A model generated the notes under the pieces. The model was not told the DNA's origin. It made no database searches and was given only the letters and a program-made list of their open reading frames with translations. 64,000 nucleotides of DNA, taken from contig CAJYTK010000021.1 of assembly GCA_913777615.1 (NCBI GenBank), positions 124,001 through 188,000 of the forward strand. Direction: 5' to 3'. Source of the DNA: an uncultured Agrobacterium sp. (GTDB taxonomy: Bacteria; Pseudomonadota; Alphaproteobacteria; Rhizobiales; Rhizobiaceae). Both the position numbers and the translations under genes were made by a program. Below, one piece after another: positions 8,697 to 17,850 of the stretch; within the stretch, counting starts at the first letter, position 1; each line of letters starts with the position of its first letter.

Positions 8697-10208
8697 ATGA
8701 AAAAGACTGCTGTTTCATGTGCCTTGGCGCTAAGTACGCTGGTGATGCCCGCGGTGACGCCGGCCTATGCGGGATCTGGCCCGATCAAGGTCGTGCTGGC
8801 CGAAGAAGCGGACCTGCTTGAGCCCTGCATGGCGACGCGATCGAATATTGGCCGTGTCATCATGGAGAATGTCAGCGAAACGCTGACGGAGCTCGACGTG
8901 CGCACTGACAAGGGTGTCATGCCGCGCCTGGCGGAAAAGTGGGAGCAGAACTCCGATGGCAGCTGGCGCTTTCATCTCCGTCATGGCGTGAAGTTCTCTG
9001 ATGGCTCAAGCTTCGATGCCAAGGATGTCAAGCACAGCTTCGACCGCATCATGAGCGACAAAAATGCCTGCGAATCCCGCCGTTACTTCGGGGGCATGAA
9101 GGTGACGCCTTCTGTCGTCGATGATTACACCATCGACTTCAAAGCCGATCCCGTCCAGCCGATCCTTCCTCTTCTGATGACGCTCGTCACGATTGTTCCA
9201 GAAGAGACGCCACTCGAATTTATCCGCGAGCCAGTCGGCACCGGTCCCTACAAGCTCACCAACTGGACGCCTGGCCAGCAGATCGTCCTCACCGGCCGCG
9301 ACGACTATTGGGGCACCAAGCCCGAAGTGACGGAGGCCACGTATCTGTTCCGCGCCGATCCGGCTGTCCGCGCAGCCATGGTTCAAGCCGGCGAAGCCGA
9401 TCTATCTCCGTCTATCTCTCAGCTCGATGCGACGAACCCGAAGACTGACTTCTCATATCTCGATAGCGAGACGGTCTATCTTCGCCTTGATCACAACATT
9501 GCGCCGCTCAACGATGTGCGCGTTCGCCGCGCGCTGAACCTGGCCATCGACCGTCAAGCGTTCCTCGGCACGCTGGTTCCAGAAAGCGCGGTGCTTGCAA
9601 CGGCAATCGTCCCGCCAACCACGCTTGGCTGGAACAAGGACGTCAAGGTGTTCCCTTATGATCCCGACGGCGCCAAGAAGCTACTCGACGAAGCCAAGGC
9701 AGATGGTGTGAAGGTCGATACGCCGATCACCATCATCGCGCGCTCGGCCAACTTCCCGAACGTCACCGAAATCATGGAGGCCATTCAGCAGCAGTTGCAG
9801 GATGTCGGCTTCAAGGTTGACCTGAAATTCGTCGAAGTCGCAGAACATGAGCGCTATTATTCGAAGCCCTTCGCCAAGGATCGTGGTCCCCAGATCGTCG
9901 CTGCCATGCACGACAACTCCAAGGGTGACCCTTCATTCTCGATGTTCTTCAAATATGCTTCTGACGGCACGCAGTCGGGCTTCTCCGATCCGAAGGTTGA
10001 TGATCTGATCAAGCGCGCTTCAGCTGCCGTCGGAGATGATCGTGCCAAGCTCTGGTCGGAATTGATCGCCTACCTGCATGACGACGTGGTGGCAGATGTG
10101 CTGCTCTTCCACATGGTCGGCTTTGCCCGTGTCTCTGAACGTCTCGACTTCAAGCCGACGATTGCGACGAACTCGATGCTCCAGCTCTCCGAGATCAAGA
10201 TCAAGTAA
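8697..10208 (+). CDS. ABC transporter substrate-binding protein, family 5 (peptide/opine type)
   Basis: This 503-aa periplasmic receptor belongs to the SBP_bac_5 (DppA/OppA/NikA) family. It has a clear Sec signal peptide ending near AYAG (residues 1-25) and the family pattern of a tail-less Asn/Asp-rich binding fold (RVRRALNLAIDRQAF is typical). The start is ATG at 8697 behind GGGAGGAG. The gene heads an operon with two permeases, a fused ATPase and a DapA-fold enzyme. Family members carry dipeptides, opines, oligosaccharides or nickel. The neighbours suggest a sugar-acid-containing compound here. A strong hairpin follows the stop codon. Confidence 0.9.
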   Translation: MKKTAVSCALALSTLVMPAVTPAYAGSGPIKVVLAEEADLLEPCMATRSNIGRVIMENVSETLTELDVRTDKGVMPRLAEKWEQNSDGSWRFHLRHGVKFSDGSSFDAKDVKHSFDRIMSDKNACESRRYFGGMKVTPSVVDDYTIDFKADPVQPILPLLMTLVTIVPEETPLEFIREPVGTGPYKLTNWTPGQQIVLTGRDDYWGTKPEVTEATYLFRADPAVRAAMVQAGEADLSPSISQLDATNPKTDFSYLDSETVYLRLDHNIAPLNDVRVRRALNLAIDRQAFLGTLVPESAVLATAIVPPTTLGWNKDVKVFPYDPDGAKKLLDEAKADGVKVDTPITIIARSANFPNVTEIMEAIQQQLQDVGFKVDLKFVEVAEHERYYSKPFAKDRGPQIVAAMHDNSKGDPSFSMFFKYASDGTQSGFSDPKVDDLIKRASAAVGDDRAKLWSELIAYLHDDVVADVLLFHMVGFARVSERLDFKPTIATNSMLQLSEIKIK

Positions 10209-10223
10209 GATCACATCCAGCCG

Positions 10224-10249
10224 GAGATGGCGGCCAGTGCCGCCATCTC
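10224..10249 (+). promoter_or_regulatory. Hairpin between binding-protein and permease genes
   Basis: GAGATGGCGGC (10224-10234) pairs perfectly with GCCGCCATCTC (10239-10249) around a CAGT loop. It lies 15 bp after the binding-protein stop and has no T-tract. Such structures shield the upstream mRNA from 3' decay and let the receptor be made in excess over the permeases. Confidence 0.75.
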
Positions 10250-10304
10250 GCTTGAACGACGCGCGGCAGAGTGATGCCGCTGCACAGGTTTCTTCGAGGA
10301 CGCC

Positions 10305-11219
10305 ATGCTGAGTTTCATCCGAAAAAGGGCCGTGGCCAGTCTGATCTCGTTGATCGGGCTGATCGTCATGGTCTTCTTCCTCTCTCGCCTGACCGGCGAT
10401 CCCGCAGCGCTTTTCCTGCCAGTCGAAGCTTCTGCCGAGTTGAAGAACCAGTTTCGCGAATTGCATGGCCTCAACGATCCTTTGCTTGTCCAATTCGGTC
10501 GCTATGTCGGTGACGTGCTGACCGGCGACCTTGGGGAGTCGCTGCGCAAGGCGCGTCCCGCGCTGGATGTCGTGCTTGAAGCTTTCGTCTGGACCTTGTG
10601 GCTCGCCGTCAGCACCATGACGCTTGTCACGGTCGCGGCGATTGTCGTTGGCTCCTTCGCCGCCTTCCGTGTCGGTGGGTTTTTCGACCGCTTTTCGTCC
10701 ATCGTCTCGCTGATCGGCGCGTCTGTGCCGGATTTCTGGCTGGCAATCGTTGCGATCGTGGTCTTCGCCGTCAATCTCACCTGGCTACCGACATCGGGTA
10801 CGGGCTCAATCTGGCATTGGATCCTGCCGATCGGCGTGCTTTTTGTGCGCCCCTTCGGCATCATCGTTCAGGTTGTGCGCGGGTCCATGATCACCGCGCT
10901 GTCGTCTGCTTACGTAAAGACGGCGCGCGCCAAGGGCGTCAAATCCGGTCCGATCATCTTCATTCACGCGCTTCGCAACGCCATGCTGCCCGTGATCACG
11001 GTGCTCGGCGATCAGGCGGCAAGCTTGCTTAACGGCGCTGTGATCATCGAAACAATCTTTGGTTTCCCGGGTGTCGGCAAGCTGATGATCGATTCCATCC
11101 TGCAGCGCGACTTCAACGTCGTTCTCGCCGCCATTCTGGTCACGGCGGTCGCGATCTTCGTCATGAACCTCCTGATCGATCTCGCTTACGCGTTTCTCGA
11201 TCCACGGATCCGGCATTAG
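10305..11219 (+). CDS. ABC transporter permease (DppB type)
   Basis: This 304-aa inner-membrane subunit has six predicted helices. The first follows the positively charged N-terminus (LISLIGLIVMVFFLSRLTGD, the typical DppB opening with the conserved PGDP-like turn reduced to TGDP). The EAA loop that docks on the ATPase reads KTARAKGVKSG at about residues 204-214. It is separated from the binding-protein gene by 96 bp containing a hairpin and is followed 12 bp later by the second permease. Confidence 0.92.
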   Translation: MLSFIRKRAVASLISLIGLIVMVFFLSRLTGDPAALFLPVEASAELKNQFRELHGLNDPLLVQFGRYVGDVLTGDLGESLRKARPALDVVLEAFVWTLWLAVSTMTLVTVAAIVVGSFAAFRVGGFFDRFSSIVSLIGASVPDFWLAIVAIVVFAVNLTWLPTSGTGSIWHWILPIGVLFVRPFGIIVQVVRGSMITALSSAYVKTARAKGVKSGPIIFIHALRNAMLPVITVLGDQAASLLNGAVIIETIFGFPGVGKLMIDSILQRDFNVVLAAILVTAVAIFVMNLLIDLAYAFLDPRIRH

Positions 11220-11231
11220 GGAGGGACGACA

Positions 11232-12155
11232 ATGACTGACGTCACGACTGCCACGGATATCGCGCACGAGCCACCCTTCTATCAGCGCATGTTCCGTATG
11301 CTTCTCGCCGACAAGTTCGCTCTCGCCGCTGCGATCTTTCTCGTCTTCATCATCATTCTGGCAGTGATCGGCCCGAGCTGGCTTGGCGATGTTGCGACGA
11401 AGCAGAACTTGCGTGGCCGAAACGCCGCACCCTTCGACTTCGAAAAGGCGTGGGTCTGGTGGATGGGCGCCGACGCGCTCGGCCGCCCGCTTCTCGCCCG
11501 CATCATCGTTGCCACCCAGAACACCTTGATGGTGGCGGCGGGTGCGGTATTGATCTCATCGATCATCGGTACCGCTCTTGGCTTGATCGCGGGTTTTTCT
11601 TCGGCAAGGGTCAATCAGGTGATCATGCGGCTCGCGGACGTGATCATGTCATTTCCGTCGCTTTTGATTGCCGTTATCGTGCTCTACATCCTGGGATCGT
11701 CGATCCTCAATCTGATGCTGGTTCTGGCGATAACCCGCATCCCTGTCTATCTGCGCACCACCCGCGCCGAGGTTCTGGAAATTCGCGAACGCATGTTCGT
11801 GCAGGCGGCACGAGTGATGGGCGCTTCCAACAAGCGCATTCTGTTTCGCCACATCCTTCCCGTCGTGCTGCCAACGCTGACGACGCTCGCCACGCTTGAT
11901 TTCGCCTATGTGATGTTGGCCGAGAGCGCACTCTCCTTCCTCGGCATCGGCATCCAGCCACCAGAAATCACCTGGGGTCTAATGATAAGCCAGGGGCGGC
12001 AGTATCTCACCAACGCATGGTGGCTCTCTTTCTGGCCGGGACTGGCGATCATTCTGACCACCATGTCGCTGAACCTCCTGTCCAACTGGCTGCGCATTGC
12101 TCTTGATCCCGTGCAGCGCTGGCGTCTGGAAATGAAGGGCCACAAGAATGGCTGA
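11232..12155 (+). CDS. ABC transporter permease (DppC type)
   Basis: This 307-aa partner permease has an N-terminal OppC-like segment with the first helix at about 33-55, then the G-A-D-A-L-G-R motif (MGADALGRPLL) typical of DppC/OppC. The EAA loop reads QAARVMGASNKRI. It overlaps the ATPase gene by 8 bp, which indicates translational coupling. Confidence 0.92.
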   Translation: MTDVTTATDIAHEPPFYQRMFRMLLADKFALAAAIFLVFIIILAVIGPSWLGDVATKQNLRGRNAAPFDFEKAWVWWMGADALGRPLLARIIVATQNTLMVAAGAVLISSIIGTALGLIAGFSSARVNQVIMRLADVIMSFPSLLIAVIVLYILGSSILNLMLVLAITRIPVYLRTTRAEVLEIRERMFVQAARVMGASNKRILFRHILPVVLPTLTTLATLDFAYVMLAESALSFLGIGIQPPEITWGLMISQGRQYLTNAWWLSFWPGLAIILTTMSLNLLSNWLRIALDPVQRWRLEMKGHKNG

Positions 12156-13767
12156 ACATTTACTCGAAGTTCGCAATCTCTCGGTCGAGTTCCACACCGT
12201 CAACGGTGTGGTCAAGGCGGTGCGCGACATCTCCTACCATGTCGATCGCGGTGAAACTCTGGCGATCCTTGGCGAGAGCGGCTCCGGCAAGTCCGTCTCC
12301 TCATCTGCCGTCATGAACCTGATTGACATGCCGCCGGGTCGTATCACCTCCGGCCAGATCCTGCTGGATGGCGTGGATCTTCTGACCATGCCGCCAGCCC
12401 AACGGCGCGAGATCAATGGTCGTCGCATTGCGATGATCTTCCAGGATCCGCTGAGCCACTTGAACCCGGTCTATACTGTCGGCTGGCAAATCCGCGAAGC
12501 GCTGACGACCCACGGTACCGATGATGCCAAGGCAAAGGCCGAGGCGCTCCGACTGCTTGGTCGTGTCGGCATTCCGAGCCCGGAAACCTCACTCGACAAG
12601 TACCCGCATGAATTTTCCGGTGGCCAGCGCCAGCGCGTGATGATTGCCATGGCGCTCGCCTTGCGTCCGGATATCCTGATTGCCGACGAGCCGACGACGG
12701 CGCTCGATGTCACAGTACAGGCCGAGGTCTTGGCGCTTCTCAAGGAGCTACAGCAGGAAACCGGCATGGCCGTGCTGATCATCACCCACGATCTCGGCGT
12801 TGTTGCCGAAATCGCCGATCGTGTGGTGGTGATGGAAAAAGGCGTGCTGGTCGAATCCGGCGCGGTGCGCGACGTCTACAAGAACCCGCAACATGCCTAT
12901 ACGAAGAAGCTGATCGCCGCTGCACCCGGCAAGGGTGAGATGCATGCGCCGCTGCCGGGTGCCGAGCCTGTGCTGAAGGTACGCAACGTCCGCAAGACTT
13001 ACGGTGCTTTCGAAGCGCTTAAAGGCGTTTCCTTCGACTTGATGGCTGGGGAGACCATGGCCGTCGTTGGCGAAAGCGGGTCGGGAAAATCCACGCTCGC
13101 ACGCATTCTGCTCAGGCTGGACGAGCCCGATTCCGGGGAAGCTTTCTGGAAGGGCAGGGACCTCTTCACTCTCTCGCCTGCAGAACTTTACAAGCTTCGT
13201 CGCGATCTGCAGATGGTGTTCCAGGATCCCACGCAATCGCTGAACCCACGAATGACGGTTTATCAGCTGATTTCCGAAGCCTGGGTCATTCACCCGGACA
13301 TTCTGCCGAAGACGAAGTGGCGTGAACGAGTGGCGGAACTTCTAACCCAAGTCGGCCTCGGACCGGAACATATGGGCCGCTACCCGCATCAGTTTTCCGG
13401 CGGCCAGCGCCAACGCATCGCGATCGCACGGGCGCTCGCGCTCGAACCGCAACTGATCATCTGTGACGAGGCGGTCTCAGCACTCGACGTATCGGTGCAG
13501 GCGCAGGTCATCGCGCTGCTCGACAAGCTGCGCAAGCAAATGGGGATTGCCTTCATCTTCATCGCCCACGATCTTCCAGTCGTTCGCGACTTTGCCGACC
13601 ACGTCATGGTCATGCAAAAGGGTGAGGTGGTCGAGATTGGCACGGTGCGTGAAATTTTCGAAACGCCGCGTCAGCCCTATACGCAGGCCCTCCTAGCCGC
13701 TGGGCTCGACCCGGACCCGGATGTGCAGGCCGCGCACCGCGCTGCTCGCCTTTCGCACGCATCCTGA
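12148..13767 (+). CDS. Fused dual-ATPase subunit of peptide/opine-type ABC importer (DppD-DppF)
   Basis: This 539-aa cytoplasmic protein carries two complete ABC domains. The first Walker A is at residues 42-49 (GESGSGKS) and the second at about 308-316. Both halves have FSGGQRQR signatures and Walker B motifs (IADEPTTALD and ICDEAVSALD). Note that the second Walker B has DEAVSA, the usual DppF form. The C-terminal oligopeptide-transporter extension follows each domain. Fused DppDF proteins are common in rhizobia. The subunit energises the two permeases encoded just upstream. Confidence 0.92.
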   Translation: MAEHLLEVRNLSVEFHTVNGVVKAVRDISYHVDRGETLAILGESGSGKSVSSSAVMNLIDMPPGRITSGQILLDGVDLLTMPPAQRREINGRRIAMIFQDPLSHLNPVYTVGWQIREALTTHGTDDAKAKAEALRLLGRVGIPSPETSLDKYPHEFSGGQRQRVMIAMALALRPDILIADEPTTALDVTVQAEVLALLKELQQETGMAVLIITHDLGVVAEIADRVVVMEKGVLVESGAVRDVYKNPQHAYTKKLIAAAPGKGEMHAPLPGAEPVLKVRNVRKTYGAFEALKGVSFDLMAGETMAVVGESGSGKSTLARILLRLDEPDSGEAFWKGRDLFTLSPAELYKLRRDLQMVFQDPTQSLNPRMTVYQLISEAWVIHPDILPKTKWRERVAELLTQVGLGPEHMGRYPHQFSGGQRQRIAIARALALEPQLIICDEAVSALDVSVQAQVIALLDKLRKQMGIAFIFIAHDLPVVRDFADHVMVMQKGEVVEIGTVREIFETPRQPYTQALLAAGLDPDPDVQAAHRAARLSHAS

Positions 13768-13791
13768 CTTGGAATTTAAGGAGTACCTATC

Positions 13792-14682
13792 ATGTCTAAA
13801 AAGGCCTTCGTCGCGCTCGTCACGTGCTTCAACGAGGACGAAACCATCAATTACGAGGCCACGCGGGCGCAGGTGCGTCGCCAAGTGGCTGCTGGCAACA
13901 ACATCATGTGCGCTGGCACCAATGGCGACTTTTCCGCGTTGACCTTCGATGAGAAGGTAAAGCTTGCCGAAGCTGTGGTCGATGAAGTCAATGGTCAGGT
14001 CGATGTCATCGTCAATGCCGGCATGCCCGCGACATTCGAGACGGTGAAGCTGGCACGCGAATTCGACCGGATTGGTGTCAATGCTATCGCAGTCATCACA
14101 CCGTTCTTTATCGCCTGCACGCAGGACGGCCTGATCCGCCATTTCTCCACAGTAGCCGATGCGGTGAAGACGCCGATCTACCTCTACGACATCCCGGCGC
14201 GCACGCAGAACCACATCGAGCCGGAAACCGCCCGTGCTCTCTCGGCACATGGTAATATTGCTGGGATCAAGGATAGCGGCGGGGCGAAAGAGACGCTGGA
14301 AGCCTATCTATCCGTTGCCCGTGATGTGTCCGGCTTCGAAGTGTACTCCGGTCCCGATCACCTGGTGTTGTGGGCGCTGCAAAATGGAGCGGCGGGTTGT
14401 ATTTCCGGGCTAGGCAACGCCATCCCTCAGGTGCTTGCCGGTATTCTCAACGGGTTCAATGCTGGTGATATTGCCGAAGCAGAACGTCAGCAGGCCTTGT
14501 TCACCGCTTTTCGGACCGATCTCTACGCTTTGGGATTTGCTCCGGCTATGGTCAAGCGTGCGCTCTACATCCAGGATGCATCTGTCGGTGCGAGCCGTCA
14601 GCCTGCGCTTTTGCCCGATCTGGAGCAGGACGCGAAAATAGCCGAAATCCTGCAAAAGCACGGGTTCATTAAGGCCCGTTGA
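13792..14682 (+). CDS. DapA/NanA-fold aldolase or lyase (dihydrodipicolinate synthase family)
   Basis: This 296-aa class I aldolase has a TIM-barrel fold. The Schiff-base lysine is K160 (AGIKDSGG), the catalytic tyrosine Y132 (YLYDIPART) and the carboxylate-binding arginine R137. The first motif is GTNGDFSALT (42-51), where biosynthetic DapA has GTTGE. Family members add or remove pyruvate on aldehydes such as sugar acids or sialic acid. Its place at the end of a transporter operon, 24 bp after the ATPase, points to catabolism of the imported compound rather than lysine synthesis. The exact substrate is unknown. Confidence 0.85.
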   Translation: MSKKAFVALVTCFNEDETINYEATRAQVRRQVAAGNNIMCAGTNGDFSALTFDEKVKLAEAVVDEVNGQVDVIVNAGMPATFETVKLAREFDRIGVNAIAVITPFFIACTQDGLIRHFSTVADAVKTPIYLYDIPARTQNHIEPETARALSAHGNIAGIKDSGGAKETLEAYLSVARDVSGFEVYSGPDHLVLWALQNGAAGCISGLGNAIPQVLAGILNGFNAGDIAEAERQQALFTAFRTDLYALGFAPAMVKRALYIQDASVGASRQPALLPDLEQDAKIAEILQKHGFIKAR

Positions 14683-14780
14683 AGCGGTGACAACCGCACA
14701 TGCGCACTTTCGGAAAACAACAACAGGCGCGCACTCGTCAAGTTTTGCTCGATAGTTCCGGAATGCTGCGCCGCCGAGGA

Positions 14781-14802
14781 GGCCGTGCATTCGCGCACGG
14801 CC
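14781..14802. terminator. Hairpin between convergent operons
   Basis: GGCCGTGC (14781-14788) and GCACGGCC (14795-14802) form a perfect 8-bp stem with a 6-nt loop, followed by CAAATACCTTTT. It lies between the aldolase and the convergent thuA-like gene and probably ends the ABC operon. Confidence 0.6.
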
Positions 14803-14821
14803 CAAATACCTTTTCGGTAAA

Positions 14822-15463
14822 CTAGCGGGCGGCCCAGTTTGCGCCACGCCGGAAAATCTCCCGCATCTGCGGGACGGCAAATTCCTTTGCCTGATGGCCG
14901 AGCGATGAATAGAAGACACGACCTTTCCCGTAGTTGCGCTTCCAGGCAACCGGCATGACGACACCGTCGATCCACCAGGCGTGGTCTCCGGTAAAGGTCG
15001 TCGTCGCCAGCACCTCGTTCGAAGGGTCGACGTGCATGTAGTACTGCTCGGACGTGTAGGGGAAATCGGTGATGCCGGCCATGATCGGGTCTTCCGGCTT
15101 GGTAATGTTCACGGTGTAGTCGATGATGTTACCGGGGTGGGCAACCCATTGTCCGCCGATCATGAATTGATACTCGACGCATTCGCGAAAACTGTCGCCG
15201 GCGCCGCCATGATATCCAGCAATACCGACACCATTCTCGACGGCGGTGGCAAGATTCTTGATCTCTTCCTTTTCGATCTTGGACATGGTGACGATCGGAA
15301 CGACGAGGCTCAGATCGTGAACCGAAGGGTCGGCGAAGGCTTCGGTACTATGTTCGACATAGACCTTGAAACCTTCCTCTTCGAGCAGGTCCTTGATGAT
15401 GACCGAGCATTCCTCTGGCTCGTGGCCGCTCCACCCGCCCCAGACAATCAGTGCTTCACGCAT
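14822..15463 (-). CDS. ThuA-domain protein
   Basis: This 213-aa protein has the ThuA glutamine-amidotransferase-like fold. Typical elements are ALIVWGGWSGHEP at the start, GYHGGAGDSF, IGGQWVAHPG, and the C-terminal WKRNYGKGRVFYSSLGH. ThuA proteins act with Gfo/Idh oxidoreductases in rhizobial catabolism of trehalose and related disaccharides through 3-keto sugars. This copy is somewhat shorter than S. meliloti ThuA (about 260 aa). The start at 15463 has GAGGAGG upstream. It is the last gene of the ROK-oxidoreductase-thuA operon. Confidence 0.87.
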   Translation of the reverse strand: MREALIVWGGWSGHEPEECSVIIKDLLEEEGFKVYVEHSTEAFADPSVHDLSLVVPIVTMSKIEKEEIKNLATAVENGVGIAGYHGGAGDSFRECVEYQFMIGGQWVAHPGNIIDYTVNITKPEDPIMAGITDFPYTSEQYYMHVDPSNEVLATTTFTGDHAWWIDGVVMPVAWKRNYGKGRVFYSSLGHQAKEFAVPQMREIFRRGANWAAR

Positions 15464-15480
15464 TTTATTCCTCCTCAGAA

Positions 15481-16581
15481 TTATTTGCCGATCCGACCGT
15501 CGACAAGCGACTCGGCCAGCGGGGCCGGGCGGTCGACGACGGTGGTGATGGAAACGGTTGTGCCGGTGTCCGATGCGGTCTGGAACGCTTCCATGACCTC
15601 GAGGACATGGAGCGCCAGATCGCGGTTAGCTCTGTGTGGGCGATTGGAGCGGATGGCGTGGGCCATGTCGGCAACGCCAATCGATCGGTAGTTCCCGTCT
15701 GCATAGGGCGACGACAGGTCCTGGGTCTCGAATTCGCCACCCTTTTTGAGAAGCTGAACCTCACCTCCGAAGTGGTTGGGATCTGGCACCAAAAGCGTTC
15801 CTTCCGTGCCGTATAGTTCAAGCGGGACATGCTTGTGTCCAGCCACGTCGAAACTCATGCCGACCTGAACGACGGCACCGTTTTGGAATGCCAGCGCGCC
15901 CGCGACATGGGTCGCCACATGGACCGGGATTTTTTCGCCGTTACGGGGCTCGCTGGTGATCAGGCGCTCTGAGCGGGGCGAGAAGGCAAAGCCTGCAACT
16001 TTAGCGACGGGTCCGAAGAGGTTGACGAGGTCGGTGATGTAATAGGGGCCCATGTCCAGCATCGGTCCGCCGCCAACTTCGTAGTAGAAGGCGGGGTTGG
16101 GATGCCACCGTTCGTGTCCTGGGCACATGAAGGTCGCCGTGCCGCCGACCGGAGTGCCGAGAACGCCCTGATCGATGAGCGTCCGTGCCGTCTGATGACC
16201 GCCACCGAGGAAAGTATCCGGCGCCGCACCAATGCGAAGCGTCTTGCTTTTCGCCGCTTCAGCGAGCTTTTTGCCCTCAGCGAAGTTGATGCCCAACGGC
16301 TTTTCGGAATAGGTGTGCTTTCCGGCATCCAGTGCTCTGAGACCCACTTCGACATGTGCCTTGGGGATCGTCAGGTTGACGATGATCTCTATTTCCGGAT
16401 CCGCCAGCAGTTCCTCGACGCTTCGCGCGGCGACATTGAATTTCTCGGCCTTTGCTCTGGCCATGTCCGAATTCATATCCGCGACACCCTTGATGTCGAG
16501 GATGGGGAACGATGCCATCGCCTTCAAATAAGCGCCCGAGATATTCCCGCATCCGATGATGCCGATGCCGACCTTTTGCAT
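15481..16581 (-). CDS. Gfo/Idh/MocA-family oxidoreductase
   Basis: This 366-aa NAD(P)-dependent sugar dehydrogenase has the Rossmann motif GIIGCGNISG close to the N-terminus, the family lysine in EKPLGINFAEGKKL, and a C-terminal substrate domain. The start at 16581 (MQKVGIG) is preferred because GGGAG precedes it. An in-frame ATG at 16599 lacks a ribosome-binding site. It lies 17 bp before the thuA-like gene, matching the thuB-thuA type pairing, so a 3-keto-sugar or inositol-like intermediate is likely. Confidence 0.88.
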   Translation of the reverse strand: MQKVGIGIIGCGNISGAYLKAMASFPILDIKGVADMNSDMARAKAEKFNVAARSVEELLADPEIEIIVNLTIPKAHVEVGLRALDAGKHTYSEKPLGINFAEGKKLAEAAKSKTLRIGAAPDTFLGGGHQTARTLIDQGVLGTPVGGTATFMCPGHERWHPNPAFYYEVGGGPMLDMGPYYITDLVNLFGPVAKVAGFAFSPRSERLITSEPRNGEKIPVHVATHVAGALAFQNGAVVQVGMSFDVAGHKHVPLELYGTEGTLLVPDPNHFGGEVQLLKKGGEFETQDLSSPYADGNYRSIGVADMAHAIRSNRPHRANRDLALHVLEVMEAFQTASDTGTTVSITTVVDRPAPLAESLVDGRIGK

Positions 16582-16618
16582 ATTCTTCTCTCCCATCATG
16601 CTTTCGCCCGCTCACTCC

Positions 16619-17818
16619 TCAGAGAGCTGGGCCTGTGGTGTTCCAAGGCGATTCGTAAAGTTCGTAAAGCGCGACAGCCGCAGCACCCTGTGCCCAGAGT
16701 TCGTCGCTACAATCGTCGAAAACCAGTTCCGCCACGCCCTGAAGGGATGGCGGTACGGAAATCTCGTAGGCGCTTCTGATGCTATCGATGAACGGGGCAC
16801 CGAGGTCGAGGCTGGAGCCGACGAAGATGACGCGCGGCGGCGCAAACAAGGTCACGATATTGGCGAGCGTCAGGCCTATCGCCGCACCCGCACGTTGGGC
16901 GGCGGCGATAAGATCGTTATCCTGCGCAAGCACCAGCGCCTGCGCATGTTGGATGCCCCGCCCAAGCCGGATAGCCTCGGCAAAACGCCCGTCAGCCGGT
17001 CTTGATGCGAGGATCGCGTTTTCGCCTGCCTGGCTTGCCAGCCGAACCGTGCCTTCCGGGTTTGCGACGAGCACGAGGTCGCCGAGATTGTGGCTAAGGC
17101 CACCTGCGCCGCGGAAGAGATCGTTCCTGTGCAGCACGCCGAGTCCGAGTGTCTGCTCCAGGGAAATCAGCACCATGTCCTCGAGGTCGCGCGCCTTGCC
17201 GAACCAGTGGTGGCCAAGTGTTACGGCATGGGCATCGCTCTCGATGATCGTGGGAGTTCCGAAACGCGAGGTCATCTCGCCGGCAAAATCGATGTTGACT
17301 TCGCGTAGCACCGGGCTGAAACGGATTTTACCGGTGCGATGCTCGATTACACCGGGCAAACCGAGGCAGACCCGATCGACGTCCTCAAGCGAAAGCCCTG
17401 CATCGACAACGCATCGACGAACGCCGTCTTCGATCAGGTCAGCAATGACGCCGATGGGCTGGCGATCGATGCGGATTGGTAGCGACAGCGACGACAGCAC
17501 GTTACCGCAGAAATCGGTGACGACGAAGACCATGCGGTTGGCAGCGATCTTCGCACCGACCACGCGCGCGGCATCTGGATTGAGTTCAAGCATGACGCGT
17601 GGACGACCGCGCGCGCCTTCTGTTCTTATATCCCCTAGGTGGCGCGACAGGATGAGCCCGTCATCCAGTAACGATGCCGTTATCGCCGAAACAGTGGTGG
17701 TGGAGAGCTGGGTTCTTTCGCTGATCTCTACGCGTGAGATGGGGCCGTGACGACGGATCGTGTCGAGGACGTTCAAGCGATTGATTGCACGCATCAGTTC
17801 GGGGTCGGCAGTCTTCAT
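16619..17818 (-). CDS. ROK-family transcriptional regulator (NagC/XylR type)
   Basis: This 399-aa protein has an N-terminal winged helix (about 15-55, ISRVEISERTQLSTTTVSA) fused to a sugar-kinase-like ROK domain. The region where ROK proteins usually carry the zinc motif CxCGxxGCxE (here about 243-270) contains no cysteine. Zinc-dependent folding of the sugar pocket is therefore lost or replaced. It is transcribed away from the sugar ABC operon and shares a 203-bp intergenic region with it. It most likely represses that operon and its own operon with gfo and thuA until a sugar binds. Confidence 0.88.
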   Translation of the reverse strand: MKTADPELMRAINRLNVLDTIRRHGPISRVEISERTQLSTTTVSAITASLLDDGLILSRHLGDIRTEGARGRPRVMLELNPDAARVVGAKIAANRMVFVVTDFCGNVLSSLSLPIRIDRQPIGVIADLIEDGVRRCVVDAGLSLEDVDRVCLGLPGVIEHRTGKIRFSPVLREVNIDFAGEMTSRFGTPTIIESDAHAVTLGHHWFGKARDLEDMVLISLEQTLGLGVLHRNDLFRGAGGLSHNLGDLVLVANPEGTVRLASQAGENAILASRPADGRFAEAIRLGRGIQHAQALVLAQDNDLIAAAQRAGAAIGLTLANIVTLFAPPRVIFVGSSLDLGAPFIDSIRSAYEISVPPSLQGVAELVFDDCSDELWAQGAAAVALYELYESPWNTTGPAL

Positions 17819-17850
17819 GGGTCCAGTCGCAGCGAGCTTGAGCAGAGCAA

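Noticed and set aside
16779-17750. 323-codon open frame antisense to the ROK regulator
   Set aside because: It is a Ser/Arg/Pro-rich shadow of a GC-rich gene, with no motif and no ribosome-binding site.
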